Below, piece by piece: positions 8,597 through 18,485 of a DNA stretch of 47,576 nt. A program made the translations under genes and the position numbers. The stretch's first letter is position 1. Every line of letters begins with the position of its first letter. A model generated the notes under the pieces. It had not been told where the DNA came from, ran no database searches, and was given only the letters and a program-made list of their open reading frames with translations. This stretch comes from Candidatus Anaplasma sp. TIGMIC (GTDB lineage: Bacteria > Pseudomonadota > Alphaproteobacteria > Rickettsiales > Anaplasmataceae): contig NZ_JAQLOH010000005.1 in the NCBI RefSeq assembly GCF_028204095.1, forward strand, positions 1-47,576, written 5' to 3'.

Positions 8597-10471
8597 ATGT
8601 TTTGTGTAGAGTTTCTATGTGTTGTGTTGCCACTATTTGGTGCGGCATTAGGATATCTTTTTAGGCATAATAGGATAATATCTCATGTACTTGCTTGCTG
8701 CTTTATAGGGCAGTCTGCGGTGCTATCATGGTATATATTTTTCACTGCAACTCATGGCTATTCTGTAGATATAGCGCCTTGGTTTGATGTTGGTGGTGTT
8801 TCCGTAAATTGGTCTATTTATGTGGATAGACTGACCACTGTTATGATGATAGTGGTCACAACTGTCTCATTCATTGTTCACCTATACTCTGTTGGGTACA
8901 TGGATCATGATAAGGGTGCTGCAAGGTTTTTGTCGTATTTATCCTTATTCACTTTCTTCATGATGGCGCTGATCACCAGCGGTAATTTTATGCAGCTGTT
9001 TTTTGGCTGGGAAGGAGTTGGTTTGTGTTCGTATCTTCTGATAGGGTTTTGGTTTCATCGTGACTCGGCTACTAAAGCTGCGCTGAAGGCGTTTATTGTC
9101 AATAGAGTCGGGGATCTGTTTTTTCTGTGTGGTATCTTGGTTGTTTTCTACGCGTTTCACTCTCTAAGTTTTGATGAGATATTCGCAAAGATAAGTGATG
9201 GCATGGACGCGGGAATTATACAAGTTCTGGGCTTTCGTATACACGCTGTAGACTTAGCCTGCATACTGCTGTTTTTGGGATGCATGGGCAAATCTGCGCA
9301 GTTGGGTTTACATGTATGGTTACCAGACGCTATGGAGGGCCCAACTCCCGCATCAGCGCTCATTCACGCTGCCACCATGGTTACAGCGGGTGTATTTCTG
9401 GTTGCGAGAAATTCCTTCATGTTGGAACTATCTCCTATAGCTAGGGAAGTGATACTCATGGTTGGCCTGATGACATGTCTGTTTGCTGCATGTGTTGCTG
9501 TTGTGCAGGATGACATAAAAAAGATAGTTGCGTACTCTACATGCAGTCAGCTTGGATACATGTTCGTGGCTTGTGGTACGTCTAATTACCACTTGGCTAT
9601 ATTCCATTTGCTCACGCATGCATTTTTCAAGTCACTATTGTTTCTTTTGGCAGGGAATGTAATTCACGCCAACCATGGTGAGCAAAGGATAGAGTGTATG
9701 AGCAACAATTGCTGGAGAGATATTCCTTTCACTTACGTCCTTATGTGGATTGGATCTTTGGCACTCATGGGTGTTTTCCCGTTTGCTGGTTACTACTCTA
9801 AAGATCTGATTATAGAGAGTAGCTATGGCAATACTGTGGGATTTGTAATTACCAACCTTGTTGCGTGTTTGACCTCTGTGTATTCATGCAGGCTCATGAT
9901 GAGAGTATTCCATAACTCTGATACTGATAGGATTTCCTCTATTCATGAAGCAGGGAAGATTATGTTGCTGCCGTTACTGGTGCTGGCAGTAGGTGCGGTA
10001 TTTTCTGGCATGGTATTTAAGAATTTTGTTGGGATAACAGGAGAGAAATTCTGGCTACACAGCATAGATGTGCATGAACATCACATTGTGATCAGTAAGG
10101 TGATGGAGCTTATGCCGATGTTTATGGGTGTGGCGGGCATGGTGTCGTATTATCTTTACCACTCGGGAAAACTTCGTAATTTTGCACCGAGCATGTTTGT
10201 GCATGTCTTGAAGAACAAGTTCTACTTTGATGAGGTATACGTTGCAGTTTTTGTGGTGCCTATGCAAAGAGTTTCGGGTTTGGTGTGGCGCTTTGCGGAT
10301 CAAAAAGTGATTGATTATTTTATCCTAGGTGGTATTACTGGGGCGGTTGGAACTTGTGCCAAGCATAGTGTCAAAGTGCAGAACGGGCGCGTAGTTTGGT
10401 ATACTCTAGTCATGCTACTGGGAGTGGTTACTGCCGCACTTATAGTGGTATATGGTTTTAAAACACGGTGA
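8597..10471 (+). CDS. nuoL: NADH-quinone oxidoreductase subunit L
   Basis: The distal antiporter-like subunit of complex I (ND5 homologue), one of three proton-pumping units. At 624 residues it is full length, with about 16 membrane helices. Key residues are visible: the glutamate of FFGWEGVGLCSYLLIGFW (Glu139) and the lysine of GCMGKSAQLGLHVWLPDAM (Lys232), followed by GPTPASALIHAATMVTAGV. The C-terminus has the long lateral-helix region and a last membrane helix. ATG at 8597. The stop overlaps the GTG of nuoM (GTGA at 10468-10471), indicating translational coupling. Confidence 0.97.
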   Translation: MFCVEFLCVVLPLFGAALGYLFRHNRIISHVLACCFIGQSAVLSWYIFFTATHGYSVDIAPWFDVGGVSVNWSIYVDRLTTVMMIVVTTVSFIVHLYSVGYMDHDKGAARFLSYLSLFTFFMMALITSGNFMQLFFGWEGVGLCSYLLIGFWFHRDSATKAALKAFIVNRVGDLFFLCGILVVFYAFHSLSFDEIFAKISDGMDAGIIQVLGFRIHAVDLACILLFLGCMGKSAQLGLHVWLPDAMEGPTPASALIHAATMVTAGVFLVARNSFMLELSPIAREVILMVGLMTCLFAACVAVVQDDIKKIVAYSTCSQLGYMFVACGTSNYHLAIFHLLTHAFFKSLLFLLAGNVIHANHGEQRIECMSNNCWRDIPFTYVLMWIGSLALMGVFPFAGYYSKDLIIESSYGNTVGFVITNLVACLTSVYSCRLMMRVFHNSDTDRISSIHEAGKIMLLPLLVLAVGAVFSGMVFKNFVGITGEKFWLHSIDVHEHHIVISKVMELMPMFMGVAGMVSYYLYHSGKLRNFAPSMFVHVLKNKFYFDEVYVAVFVVPMQRVSGLVWRFADQKVIDYFILGGITGAVGTCAKHSVKVQNGRVVWYTLVMLLGVVTAALIVVYGFKTR

Positions 10472-11964
10472 TACCTTTCATTATTTTAGCCCCTGTTGTT
10501 GGAGCGTGCGTTCTAGCCTTCCTTAAGGAAGGTGCGCCCGGTTTGCGTTACAGCGTTATCGTAGTAACCACCATGGCGTCGTTTATTGCGAGTCTTTACG
10601 CTATCCCAAACTTTTACAGCAGCACTGGGGCAGAGATAGATATAATTCAGTCCTCGTGGGTGGGCGTGCACTTTGCAATAGATAGATTGTCCTTATCTAT
10701 GATTGTGCTATCAACTTTTTTGTTCTTTCTATGTGCCATATGTGGTGTATTCAGTAGCGCTTGTGGCGTGTGCCGTGAAGACGAATATTCTTTTTTTGCA
10801 CTGATATTGCTGCTTGAATCCTTGGTGTTGGGCGTATTTTCTGTGCATACGTCCATAATGTTCTACGTGTTTTTTGAGGCTTCGCTAATCCCTATGTTTT
10901 TTATGATAGGGTTCTGGGGGCATGGAGATAAGATTGGCGCGGCATTTAAGTTTCTAATTTATACGGCTACGGCCTCACTTTTGTTCTTGATTGCTCTGGT
11001 GTATTCGCACTTTTTCTCTCTAGAGGTCTTTGAGTCGTTCTACAGAGTTGCCTCAGTTTCTGACGTGCTACCGCCGGGGGTTAGATTTTCGTTATGGGCG
11101 GCATGTTTTTTTGCGTTTGCTGTAAAGCTTCCTATGGTGCCGTGGCATACCTGGTTGCCGAAAGCGCATGTGCAGGCTCCTACTTTGGGCTCTGTTTTGC
11201 TTGCAGGCCTGCTTATAAAGATGGGTGGATACGGATTTCTAAGATTCTGCATTAGTGCTTTTCCCGATGTGAGTTTGACTCTGGCAGAGTTTGTAGTCTA
11301 CCTCAGCGCGGTTTCGTTGATTTATTCGTCGCTTGTTGCGTATGCGCAAAAGAATATGAAGACGCTAATAGCTTATTCTTCTGTCGCCCACATGGGGCTT
11401 GTTTCTGCGGGGATATTTTCTCTTAATGAGAGCGGTATACTGGGCGCAGTTTTTCAAATGATCAGCCATGGGCTAATATCTGCTGCACTCTTTTTATGCG
11501 TTGGTATTATTTACAGTAGAGCAGGGACGCTGGAAATGTCAAAATGTGGCGGATTGGCAAGTTCCATGCCAAAGCTATCTTCTATGATGATCTTTTTCAG
11601 CATGGCATCTGTTGGTCTGCCTGGTACATCGGGTTTTGTTGGGGAGTTTCTTTCCATTCTAGGAATTTTTCAGACATACAGGTTTGCAGCAGTCTTGTTT
11701 GCTGTGGGTGTTGTTTTAAGCGCTGCATATATGCTTCGTCTATGTCGGGAGGTTATTTGGGGAAGTAGCCCTGCGGGTGCGCCAATCATAGACAAAGACA
11801 TAAACACTTGGGAGCTCTATGTCTTGGGCATCTTGGCTGCATTGGTATTGTTACTTGGTATACTTCCGTACCCGCTTATATCATTCCTTAAGCCCTGGGT
11901 GAGTGATATTTTGCATGGCATTGCAGAAGTTTCCGACATCTTGGGGGTGGAGCGTGTACTTTAG
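10468..11964 (+). CDS. nuoM: NADH-quinone oxidoreductase subunit M
   Basis: Antiporter-like proton-pumping subunit of complex I (ND4 homologue), 498 residues with about 14 membrane helices. The conserved glutamate lies in YVFFEASLIPMFFMIGFWG and the lysine in FAVKLPMVPWHTWLPKAHV, followed by QAPTLGSVLLAGLLIKMGGYG. The GTG start shares four bases with the nuoL stop, so the start is secure. Its end overlaps the start of nuoN. Confidence 0.97.
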   Translation: MIPFIILAPVVGACVLAFLKEGAPGLRYSVIVVTTMASFIASLYAIPNFYSSTGAEIDIIQSSWVGVHFAIDRLSLSMIVLSTFLFFLCAICGVFSSACGVCREDEYSFFALILLLESLVLGVFSVHTSIMFYVFFEASLIPMFFMIGFWGHGDKIGAAFKFLIYTATASLLFLIALVYSHFFSLEVFESFYRVASVSDVLPPGVRFSLWAACFFAFAVKLPMVPWHTWLPKAHVQAPTLGSVLLAGLLIKMGGYGFLRFCISAFPDVSLTLAEFVVYLSAVSLIYSSLVAYAQKNMKTLIAYSSVAHMGLVSAGIFSLNESGILGAVFQMISHGLISAALFLCVGIIYSRAGTLEMSKCGGLASSMPKLSSMMIFFSMASVGLPGTSGFVGEFLSILGIFQTYRFAAVLFAVGVVLSAAYMLRLCREVIWGSSPAGAPIIDKDINTWELYVLGILAALVLLLGILPYPLISFLKPWVSDILHGIAEVSDILGVERVL

Positions 11965-13372
11965 CGATTTGTCACACATCGTACCGGAGCTTTTCGTATT
12001 GGGCTCTGCGCTTACATTGCTAATACTTGGCATGTTTATGGGCGAAAGGTGGGTGAGGGGATTAGCTACTGTTGCGATGGGAATAACCTCAATTATTTCC
12101 TGTATGGAGTTTATGCGCTTCACAGGCGGTAGTGTGACGTTATTCAGAGGTTTTGTTTCGTTAATGGGACATACCTACTTGTCTAGGGCTATAGTTTCCA
12201 TTGCTGGTCTGTTTACATTCATACTATTCTTTTGCTCCAAGCGCGATTATCGCTATGAATTTTCTGTAATGATGCTGTTTGCGATTTTGGGAGCTATGTC
12301 CCTTATGATTTCGCAGCATTTCTTATCATTTTACCTATCTTTCGAGCTGATAGGATTTTCTACCTACATACTTGTGTGCTTCAATAGAAGTTCTAGAAAG
12401 GCTACTGAGGCGGCGATTAAGCTTTTCATTCTTGGTGCTCTTTCATCGTGCATTATGCTGTATGGAATCTCTTTGGTTTACGGCTACGCAGCAGATTTTG
12501 AGTTCCAAGTATTTACAAGAGTGCTTTCGGGTGAGGAGTGCCTAGGCGCCACGCTGGGATGTGTTCTCATATTGATCGGGGTATTATTCAAACTTGCAGC
12601 GGTGCCGTTTCACATGTGGATGCCAGATACATATCAGGGCGCGCCAACGCCAGCTGTAGTACTTTTTACTATTGTGACAAAGACGGCGATAGTTCTGACG
12701 ATTACGAAAGTCACCAGTGCCCTTACGGTTCAAAGTGGATGGTTTGTAGTCATAATGCTGGTGCTGGCATCGATGTCTATAGTCTTCGGCGAATTTTGTG
12801 CAATGCGTCAGGATAACATAAAGAGGCTACTTGCTTATGCGAATGTCGGTCATATGGGCTATGTGTTGGCTGGCATAGGGGGTATGTACAGTACGACTTT
12901 TAATCCTCTTCTGTACTATGTTGTCACGTATGTGCTTATTAATGTGTGGATTTTTTCTGTTCTACTTGCGTATTGCGATGAAGGGTTTGATATTTCCCGT
13001 ATAGCTGGTCTAGGGAAGAAGAATCCTATATTGGCATTTTCGTTTGTGACCTCTATGCTAGCGTTTGCTGGGCTGCCACCATTCTCTGGGTTTTTCGCGA
13101 AGTATACCTTGCTCAAGGCAATTGTTGGAATCGATGCATACAGTTATACGGTTTTAGTTGGCATAGTGTTTTTATGTATTACCAGTATAGTTCCGTGCTT
13201 TTACTGCTTTCGAATAGCGAGAGTAGTTTACTTTGACAATCCTATTGAGGATTATAGGGAAGCTCGCAAAAATAGGGGACTTGCAGTTATTGCAATTATT
13301 TCTGTAACGCTTAGTCTTGTAATGATCCTCTTTAGGGAGCGTTTTGAGTCTGTGCTGAGCTTTTACCCGTAG
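11954..13372 (+). CDS. nuoN: NADH-quinone oxidoreductase subunit N
   Basis: Antiporter-like subunit of complex I (ND2 homologue), about 472 residues and 14 membrane helices. Glutamate in FYLSFELIGFSTYILV and lysine in LIGVLFKLAAVPFHMWMPDT mark the proton channel; YQGAPTPAVVLF follows. The frame is open from GTG 11903, but the GTG at 11954 is preferred: it follows the purine-rich GGGGGTGGAG at 11943-11952, puts the first hydrophobic helix near the N-terminus and leaves only an 11-base overlap with nuoM. ATG 11915 is another option. Last gene of the nuoJ-N run; dxr starts about 60 bases later. Confidence 0.96.
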   Translation: MYFSDLSHIVPELFVLGSALTLLILGMFMGERWVRGLATVAMGITSIISCMEFMRFTGGSVTLFRGFVSLMGHTYLSRAIVSIAGLFTFILFFCSKRDYRYEFSVMMLFAILGAMSLMISQHFLSFYLSFELIGFSTYILVCFNRSSRKATEAAIKLFILGALSSCIMLYGISLVYGYAADFEFQVFTRVLSGEECLGATLGCVLILIGVLFKLAAVPFHMWMPDTYQGAPTPAVVLFTIVTKTAIVLTITKVTSALTVQSGWFVVIMLVLASMSIVFGEFCAMRQDNIKRLLAYANVGHMGYVLAGIGGMYSTTFNPLLYYVVTYVLINVWIFSVLLAYCDEGFDISRIAGLGKKNPILAFSFVTSMLAFAGLPPFSGFFAKYTLLKAIVGIDAYSYTVLVGIVFLCITSIVPCFYCFRIARVVYFDNPIEDYREARKNRGLAVIAIISVTLSLVMILFRERFESVLSFYP

Positions 13373-13434
13373 CTTGCTGCTGATCTCTCCTTAAATTTGT
13401 GGATGTTAGGGTGCAGTGTGAGCGGTAGTTGCGT

Positions 13435-14595
13435 GTGAAAAGAGTTTCGGTTTTTGGTTCCACAGGGTTTATTGGGCAAAAATCCGTTCAGATTTTGCGT
13501 AGCAATCCCAATGACTTTGAGGTTGAAGCTCTTGTAGCTAACTCCAATGTTCAATTACTGGCTCTACAGGCAAAGTCTTTAAATGCGAAAATGGTTGTGA
13601 CTGCGGATGACTCCCACTACGGGGAATTAAAGTCCTGTTTGCAGGGCACAGGCATAAAAGTTGCTGCAGGTTTATCGGGCGTTCTTGAGGCGTCCTCGTT
13701 TAATGTTGACAGCGCAATTATGGCAATTACGGGTATGGCCTCGTTAGCTCCAGTTATGGAGCTAGTGAAAACTGGAGTCGGCACTATAGCTTTAGCTAGT
13801 AAGGAAAGCATGGTGTGCGGGGGTGCACTTCTTGTTGAGGCTGCAAGAGCTAAGGGTGTTCACATGGTGCCGGTGGATTCAGAGCATAATGCGGTATTTA
13901 GGGTGCTATCCAGTAGAAGTGATCCTGAGAGTATAACGATAACCGCTTCAGGTGGGCCATTTTTACACTGGACAAAAGAGCAGATGGAGCGAGCATCATT
14001 GGATGATGCCCTGATTCATCCTGTATGGAAAATGGGGAGAAAAATTTCTGTAGATAGCGCGACTATGGTTAATAAAGCCCTTGAGGTCATAGAGGCCAGT
14101 TACCTTTTTGCGCTTGGACACGACAAGATAAACGTTGTTGTTCATCCTGAGTCTATAATACACGGCTTTGCATCCTATTCTGACGGCGTATCGATGGCGT
14201 TGATGTCTGTGCCAGATATGAGTATTCCAATATTATATGCGCTGTACTGGCCTGATAGTGGGGGTATATACAATGGCGCAATTGATTTAGCATCATATGG
14301 TGAGCTGACGTTCATGCAACCTGACATGGAGAGGTTCCCTGCATTGAGATCTGGGTTTGACATTTTAAAGTCTCCAAAAAGTCATGCAGCTGGTGTAGTT
14401 TTTAACGCTGCTAACGAAGTTGCGGTGTGTTCCTTTCTCAAATCTGAAATAAAATTTTTGGATATAGTTAACATCATTTTATGTGTAATGGACAAAATTT
14501 CCTATGACAGGGTAAATTCCTTGGGAGATATCATAGAATATGATTCCCTAAGCAGGAGTATAGCGGAAGAAGTAATAAGTACTTTAGTATCGTAG
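13435..14595 (+). CDS. dxr: 1-deoxy-D-xylulose 5-phosphate reductoisomerase
   Basis: Converts 1-deoxy-D-xylulose 5-phosphate and NADPH to 2-C-methyl-D-erythritol 4-phosphate, the committed step of the non-mevalonate isoprenoid pathway. The 386-residue protein has the NADPH motif GSTGFIGQKSV near residues 8-18, the catalytic and metal-binding blocks ALASKESMV and PVDSEHNAVF, the substrate loop ITASGGPF, then WKMGRKISVDSATMVNKALE and VVHPESIIHGF. The GTG at 13435 fits the family start (KRVSVFGSTG); a TTG two codons earlier is possible. ispG, another enzyme of the same pathway, lies 2.6 kb downstream on the same strand. Confidence 0.96.
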   Translation: MKRVSVFGSTGFIGQKSVQILRSNPNDFEVEALVANSNVQLLALQAKSLNAKMVVTADDSHYGELKSCLQGTGIKVAAGLSGVLEASSFNVDSAIMAITGMASLAPVMELVKTGVGTIALASKESMVCGGALLVEAARAKGVHMVPVDSEHNAVFRVLSSRSDPESITITASGGPFLHWTKEQMERASLDDALIHPVWKMGRKISVDSATMVNKALEVIEASYLFALGHDKINVVVHPESIIHGFASYSDGVSMALMSVPDMSIPILYALYWPDSGGIYNGAIDLASYGELTFMQPDMERFPALRSGFDILKSPKSHAAGVVFNAANEVAVCSFLKSEIKFLDIVNIILCVMDKISYDRVNSLGDIIEYDSLSRSIAEEVISTLVS

Positions 14596-14783
14596 TAGAT
14601 TCTATATAAAAGGGGTTAGTTGGGCCTTATTGTTATAAATGTTGTGCTAAGTCCCTTAAAGGTGTTATGTAGACCTGCTGGGGCCTGTAGAGTATGTGTC
14701 CTGGTAGTGGGCTGTGTGCTCCTGTTGTTGAGTTTAAGGAAGGTGTAGTTCTTTTTGTTGTGTCAGCATCATCGGTTAGTTTC

Positions 14784-17066
14784 ATGTCAAGGTTAGTATT
14801 CTGTCTAGTTAGTTTGTTGTTACTTTCCTCTTGTAAGGACTATATGTTTGAAATGAGCAGGAATTATACTCCTGCGTATAACCCAGGTGGTGATCTATTC
14901 AGTGAGGATGAGAGTTTTTCCCAGTCCTATGAGGCGTACGAGAAACGTAGGGCGGACATACTGAAGGAGCGCGAAGATGATAGACAAAATCGCGTCAGGA
15001 GCAAGAGTAGCGGAGTGCGTTCTCGGGTAAGTGATGCGGAGAGGGATCGCATTTTAGAGAAGCTGAGAGGATATGGCGTAAAGAACAGCGCAACTGGTGA
15101 GCGAAGCAAATCAGGAATGGTGAATAGTGAAGGTGTAGATCTTTCACGCGTTAAGGGCGCTAGGTTTATAGACGTTGATCTAGATAATAGCCATGGAATG
15201 GCGAAAGATGCTGATGAGATTAACGATGAGCCTGCAGAGGTGGTTGCGGCAGATGGTGGCGGAAATGTCCTGCCTGAAGAAGAGGCGATTGAGGGCTCCG
15301 TTCATCAAGACTCCGGCGTTACGAAAGAGGATTCGACTGACTGCGGTTGCATGGAGAAGTGTGACTGCGCTTGTTGCAATGGAGAAGGCGTCCAGGGAGA
15401 GGAAGATGCTGATGCAATTGAGAAGGAAGCGACTGATAATAATATCGATGCAGAAAATAGTAGCGTTGCAGATGCTCCGGTTGTTGGCGTAACTTCGGCT
15501 GGCATGGGGCTTCATTGCGATTGTGGCGAAGACTGTAAATGTGATCACGGAAAGCATGCATCACCCCATCATGTTGATGAAGCAACAGAGGAAGAGTTAT
15601 CACCTGAGGAGCACATACCTTTGTTCGTAGGTAATGAGAATGTGGGGGCTTCTAGTAGCGAACACGGTTCCGGTTTGGTGGGGGAGAAGTCACCGAGCTG
15701 TGATTGCGGCAAAGGGTGCGATTGCGAAAGCAATAAGCAGGGCGTAGATGGAGCGTGTGACTGCGGTGAGAAGTGTAAGTGTGTGGATTGTCACTGTGTT
15801 GGGCATGGTGAAAAAGAGGATATAGCCGAACGCAGCTATGGGGTGGATAGTGACGATCTGCGCGGCGATGAGTCATTGGACTGTGATTGTGGCAAGGGAT
15901 GCAAATGCGAAAAGTGCGATTGTGCTGATTGTCATTGCGTAAGCCATGGTAAGCATCAAAAAAACAACGTGTTAGCGGAAGGGTTAGAGCCAGTAGGTCA
16001 TGGCGCGAACGGTCAAATAATGCCTGGTACAGGCGTTGGTGACGACGATAAGTGTGGCTGTTGTGACAAGTGTGATCTTCCGGGTTGTCAGCACGATGCT
16101 AAGGGAACTGGTGAGATTTCTGAAGAAAATGTAGATATTGTTACTGCACCTTATGCCGATGTCGACGACATTGAAAAAAATGCTCGTGGCGCTACTCACA
16201 TGCGTGAGGCAACTCTTGAAGAGGTCTTGGGGCATGGGCGGACTGTGGCCGAGGAAAATGGCGCTTACTTAAAGGGTGAAATGCCTCAGTTGGGTGCATC
16301 AGATGCATCTGATGAGGAATTCGGCGAAGGTGCTGACTGGGTTGTGGGGGATTATGCTCCACCGGTTAGTGTAGGTGATATTGATAATGATGATGACCAA
16401 GATGACGATTCGGCCGCAGTGAGTGATGTCGGGAATATTTATGGTTCCGGTACCGGAATAGATAGTGCGTTGCCTGAATACGAAAGCGAGGATTCACGTG
16501 GTGCTGTGGGCACTGCTGGCGGTAAGCGTAGTTCTGACATTGGTGTCATCAACGGTGACTTTGGTGGTAATACTCAGACTGAGGGAACTGCTGGGCCTGG
16601 TATTAAGTGGGGATTGAGCGACAATGAATTCGGGGAAGATGAAGAGTTTGGAGATGATTCCGTAGATGTTGAGGAGCCGCAAGAGGATGTGTTTGTGGAG
16701 GATCTTGATGATTCTGAACTTGATGAGAAAGCCTTTCCTGAAGATGATGAGGAAGAAGATTACTCGTGGGATGATGACCTTTCCGGCTACGATGGCGTGA
16801 TAGACTTTTCTGATATAATCGAAGATTCAGAGATGATCTTTGCGGATGAATCTGAGGAGGAAGAAGGGGATGATGCCTTGCTTTCTTCTAAAGGAAATGA
16901 TGCTGACCGAGGTGACGATGCGCAGCATGAGGCAGAGAATGCAGTAAGTGCGGCGAAGCTGGGTGGCTATAAGGGCCTTTCAGATGATGAGGAGAGTCAG
17001 GGGGAGGGGTATGAGCTTCCTCTTACTTTTAACGGGCGGTCAACGTTTTTGGATTTTGACAGATAG
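14784..17066 (+). CDS. acidic cysteine-rich lipoprotein, putative metal-binding
   Basis: Product not recognised. From the ATG at 14784 the protein has 760 residues and starts with a lipoprotein signal: MSRLVFCLVSLLLLSSC, with lipobox LSSC and the lipidated cysteine at residue 17. The frame is open upstream to an ATG at 14694, but only the later start places the signal at the N-terminus. After an Arg/Glu-rich stretch come six Cys-rich blocks between about residues 185 and 438 (CDCGEDCKC, CDCGKGCDC, CDCGEKCKC with VDCHC, and similar, several with adjacent His). The last 300 residues are extremely rich in Asp and Glu. The Cys spacing resembles metallothioneins and suggests bound Zn or Cu, held outside the inner membrane; this is inference. 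It lies between dxr and ispG with no functional link visible. Confidence 0.8.
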   Translation: MSRLVFCLVSLLLLSSCKDYMFEMSRNYTPAYNPGGDLFSEDESFSQSYEAYEKRRADILKEREDDRQNRVRSKSSGVRSRVSDAERDRILEKLRGYGVKNSATGERSKSGMVNSEGVDLSRVKGARFIDVDLDNSHGMAKDADEINDEPAEVVAADGGGNVLPEEEAIEGSVHQDSGVTKEDSTDCGCMEKCDCACCNGEGVQGEEDADAIEKEATDNNIDAENSSVADAPVVGVTSAGMGLHCDCGEDCKCDHGKHASPHHVDEATEEELSPEEHIPLFVGNENVGASSSEHGSGLVGEKSPSCDCGKGCDCESNKQGVDGACDCGEKCKCVDCHCVGHGEKEDIAERSYGVDSDDLRGDESLDCDCGKGCKCEKCDCADCHCVSHGKHQKNNVLAEGLEPVGHGANGQIMPGTGVGDDDKCGCCDKCDLPGCQHDAKGTGEISEENVDIVTAPYADVDDIEKNARGATHMREATLEEVLGHGRTVAEENGAYLKGEMPQLGASDASDEEFGEGADWVVGDYAPPVSVGDIDNDDDQDDDSAAVSDVGNIYGSGTGIDSALPEYESEDSRGAVGTAGGKRSSDIGVINGDFGGNTQTEGTAGPGIKWGLSDNEFGEDEEFGDDSVDVEEPQEDVFVEDLDDSELDEKAFPEDDEEEDYSWDDDLSGYDGVIDFSDIIEDSEMIFADESEEEEGDDALLSSKGNDADRGDDAQHEAENAVSAAKLGGYKGLSDDEESQGEGYELPLTFNGRSTFLDFDR
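15338..16097 (+). repeat. in-frame Cys/His repeat blocks
   Basis: Six blocks inside the lipoprotein gene encode variants of Cys-Asp-Cys-Gly-x-x-Cys-x-Cys: near 15339-15383 (DCGCMEKCDCACC), 15519-15546, 15700-15728, 15756-15800, 15880-15945 (the longest, with CKCEKCDCADCHC) and 16051-16090 (CGCCDKCDLPGC). Spacers are acidic and of variable length. The blocks are similar at protein level but not identical in DNA, so they look like old duplications. Confidence 0.75.
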
Positions 17067-17188
17067 AAGGTTAGCGGTTGTCGTATTGTGCATGTTTTTT
17101 GCAAGATACTCTGTAGACGAGCTTCTTTCGTTGTATGTGTAGGGAGTGATGTTTTTACGCTTGATTACTAGGAGCAATCCGTGGTTAA

Positions 17189-18445
17189 GTGTGTGCGTAC
17201 TCTCTGTATATGAAGTGCTTGTGTATGGGAAGTTTTCGTGGGGAAAGGATCAGTCATGCCGTTAGGGTAGGCAAGGTAACTATAGGGGGTGGGCATCCTG
17301 TGGTTATCCAGTCTATGGCGCTTGGCGGGACTGGGGATTTCGATAAAGACATGCAAGAGATCCTTTCTCTCGCGGATGAGGGTTCTGAGCTTATAAGGGT
17401 TGCTATCAACTCAGAGGAAGCTATCAAAGCCGTTCCGGAAGTTGTGAACCAGCTCGTGAAGCATGGCTACGATGAAAAAATGATAGTAGGATGCGGGCAG
17501 TACGAGCTTGCAAGATTGTTGAGAGACTATCCCACCTGTGCTGCGGCTTTGGGTAAGATCAGGGTGAATCCGGGTAATGTTGGGTTCGGAGACCAAAGAG
17601 ACAAAAGCTTTGAAGAGGTGGTGGAATTCGCGATAAAGCACGACATGCCTATAAGAATTGGCGTAAATTGGGGGAGTTTAGACAAGGTTGTTATTGCAAA
17701 GCTCATGGATGAGAACAGGTCTCTGCCCACTCCAGAGCCATCTAGCGTTGTTATGAGTAAGGCTATGGTTCGTTCTGCTATCGAGAGTGCAAGGTTTGCT
17801 GAGAAGATAGGTTTGCCCCCAGATCGCATAGTGCTTTCTTGTAAAATGAGTAGGGTGGGTGACTTGGTTTCTGTATATAAGGCTTTGGCTAGGGAGTCCA
17901 ACCATGCATTGCATTTAGGGCTCACAGAGGCAGGGTCTGGGCTCCGCGGTATTGTGAATAGTGTTGCGGGCATATCTCACCTTCTCATGTCAGGAATAGG
18001 GGATACCATTAGAGTATCACTTACAGCGACTACTAGGGGGGAGAGGACTCAGGAAGTGAAAGTCTGTAAAGAAGTTTTGCAGGCGCTGGGATTGCGGTTT
18101 TTTGCTGCACAGACGGTATCGTGTCCTGGCTGTAACCGGACGAATTTCACCATTTTCAGGAAGCTTGTCACCAGGGTGAATGGCTACATAGAAAGCAACA
18201 TGAAAGTCTGGAAGGAGAGGTATCCGGGCGTCGTAAATATGACAGTGGCAGTGATGGGATGTGTTGTGAATGGTCCGGGTGAGAGCAAACATGCCAATAT
18301 TGGTATTAGCATGCCTGGGAGAGGGGAAAGAGAGGTTGCTGCAGTATATGAGGACGGCAACAAACTGTGCACGCTGCAGGGTGATGATCTGCTGGAGAAG
18401 TTTTTGGACATTATTGATGCATACGTAATGAAGAAATACGGCTGA
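17189..18445 (+). CDS. ispG: 4-hydroxy-3-methylbut-2-enyl diphosphate synthase
   Basis: Reductively converts 2-C-methyl-D-erythritol 2,4-cyclodiphosphate to HMBPP with a 4Fe-4S cluster, the penultimate step of the non-mevalonate pathway. The protein has the TIM-barrel domain from about residue 25 (VRVGKVTIGGGHPVVIQSM) and the C-terminal cluster domain with Cys312 and Cys315 in SCPGCNRTNF, Cys358 in AVMGCVVNGPGE and the glutamate ligand in NGPGE (numbered from the GTG at 17189). Start is unsure: GTG 17189 has AGGAG 15 bases upstream, while ATGs at 17210 and 17225 are also in frame and all precede the conserved domain. A terminator follows directly. Confidence 0.95.
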   Translation: MCAYSLYMKCLCMGSFRGERISHAVRVGKVTIGGGHPVVIQSMALGGTGDFDKDMQEILSLADEGSELIRVAINSEEAIKAVPEVVNQLVKHGYDEKMIVGCGQYELARLLRDYPTCAAALGKIRVNPGNVGFGDQRDKSFEEVVEFAIKHDMPIRIGVNWGSLDKVVIAKLMDENRSLPTPEPSSVVMSKAMVRSAIESARFAEKIGLPPDRIVLSCKMSRVGDLVSVYKALARESNHALHLGLTEAGSGLRGIVNSVAGISHLLMSGIGDTIRVSLTATTRGERTQEVKVCKEVLQALGLRFFAAQTVSCPGCNRTNFTIFRKLVTRVNGYIESNMKVWKERYPGVVNMTVAVMGCVVNGPGESKHANIGISMPGRGEREVAAVYEDGNKLCTLQGDDLLEKFLDIIDAYVMKKYG

Positions 18446-18446
18446 G

Positions 18447-18485
18447 TGCCCATGCATGATTTATTGCGTGGGCATGCTTATTTTT
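18447..18485 (+). terminator. Rho-independent terminator after ispG
   Basis: A 9-bp stem TGCCCATGC / GCGTGGGCA (one G-T pair) around a 10-base A/T-rich loop starts two bases after the ispG stop and is followed by a T-rich run (CTTATTTTT). It separates ispG from tatC transcription. Confidence 0.8.

Noticed and set aside
15180-15557. Several antisense frames within the acidic lipoprotein gene
   Set aside because: Produced by the biased codon use of an Asp/Glu/Cys-rich gene; no start signals or domains.
17527-18457. Antisense frames in ispG (148 and 146 codons)
   Set aside because: Fully inside ispG and without independent support.
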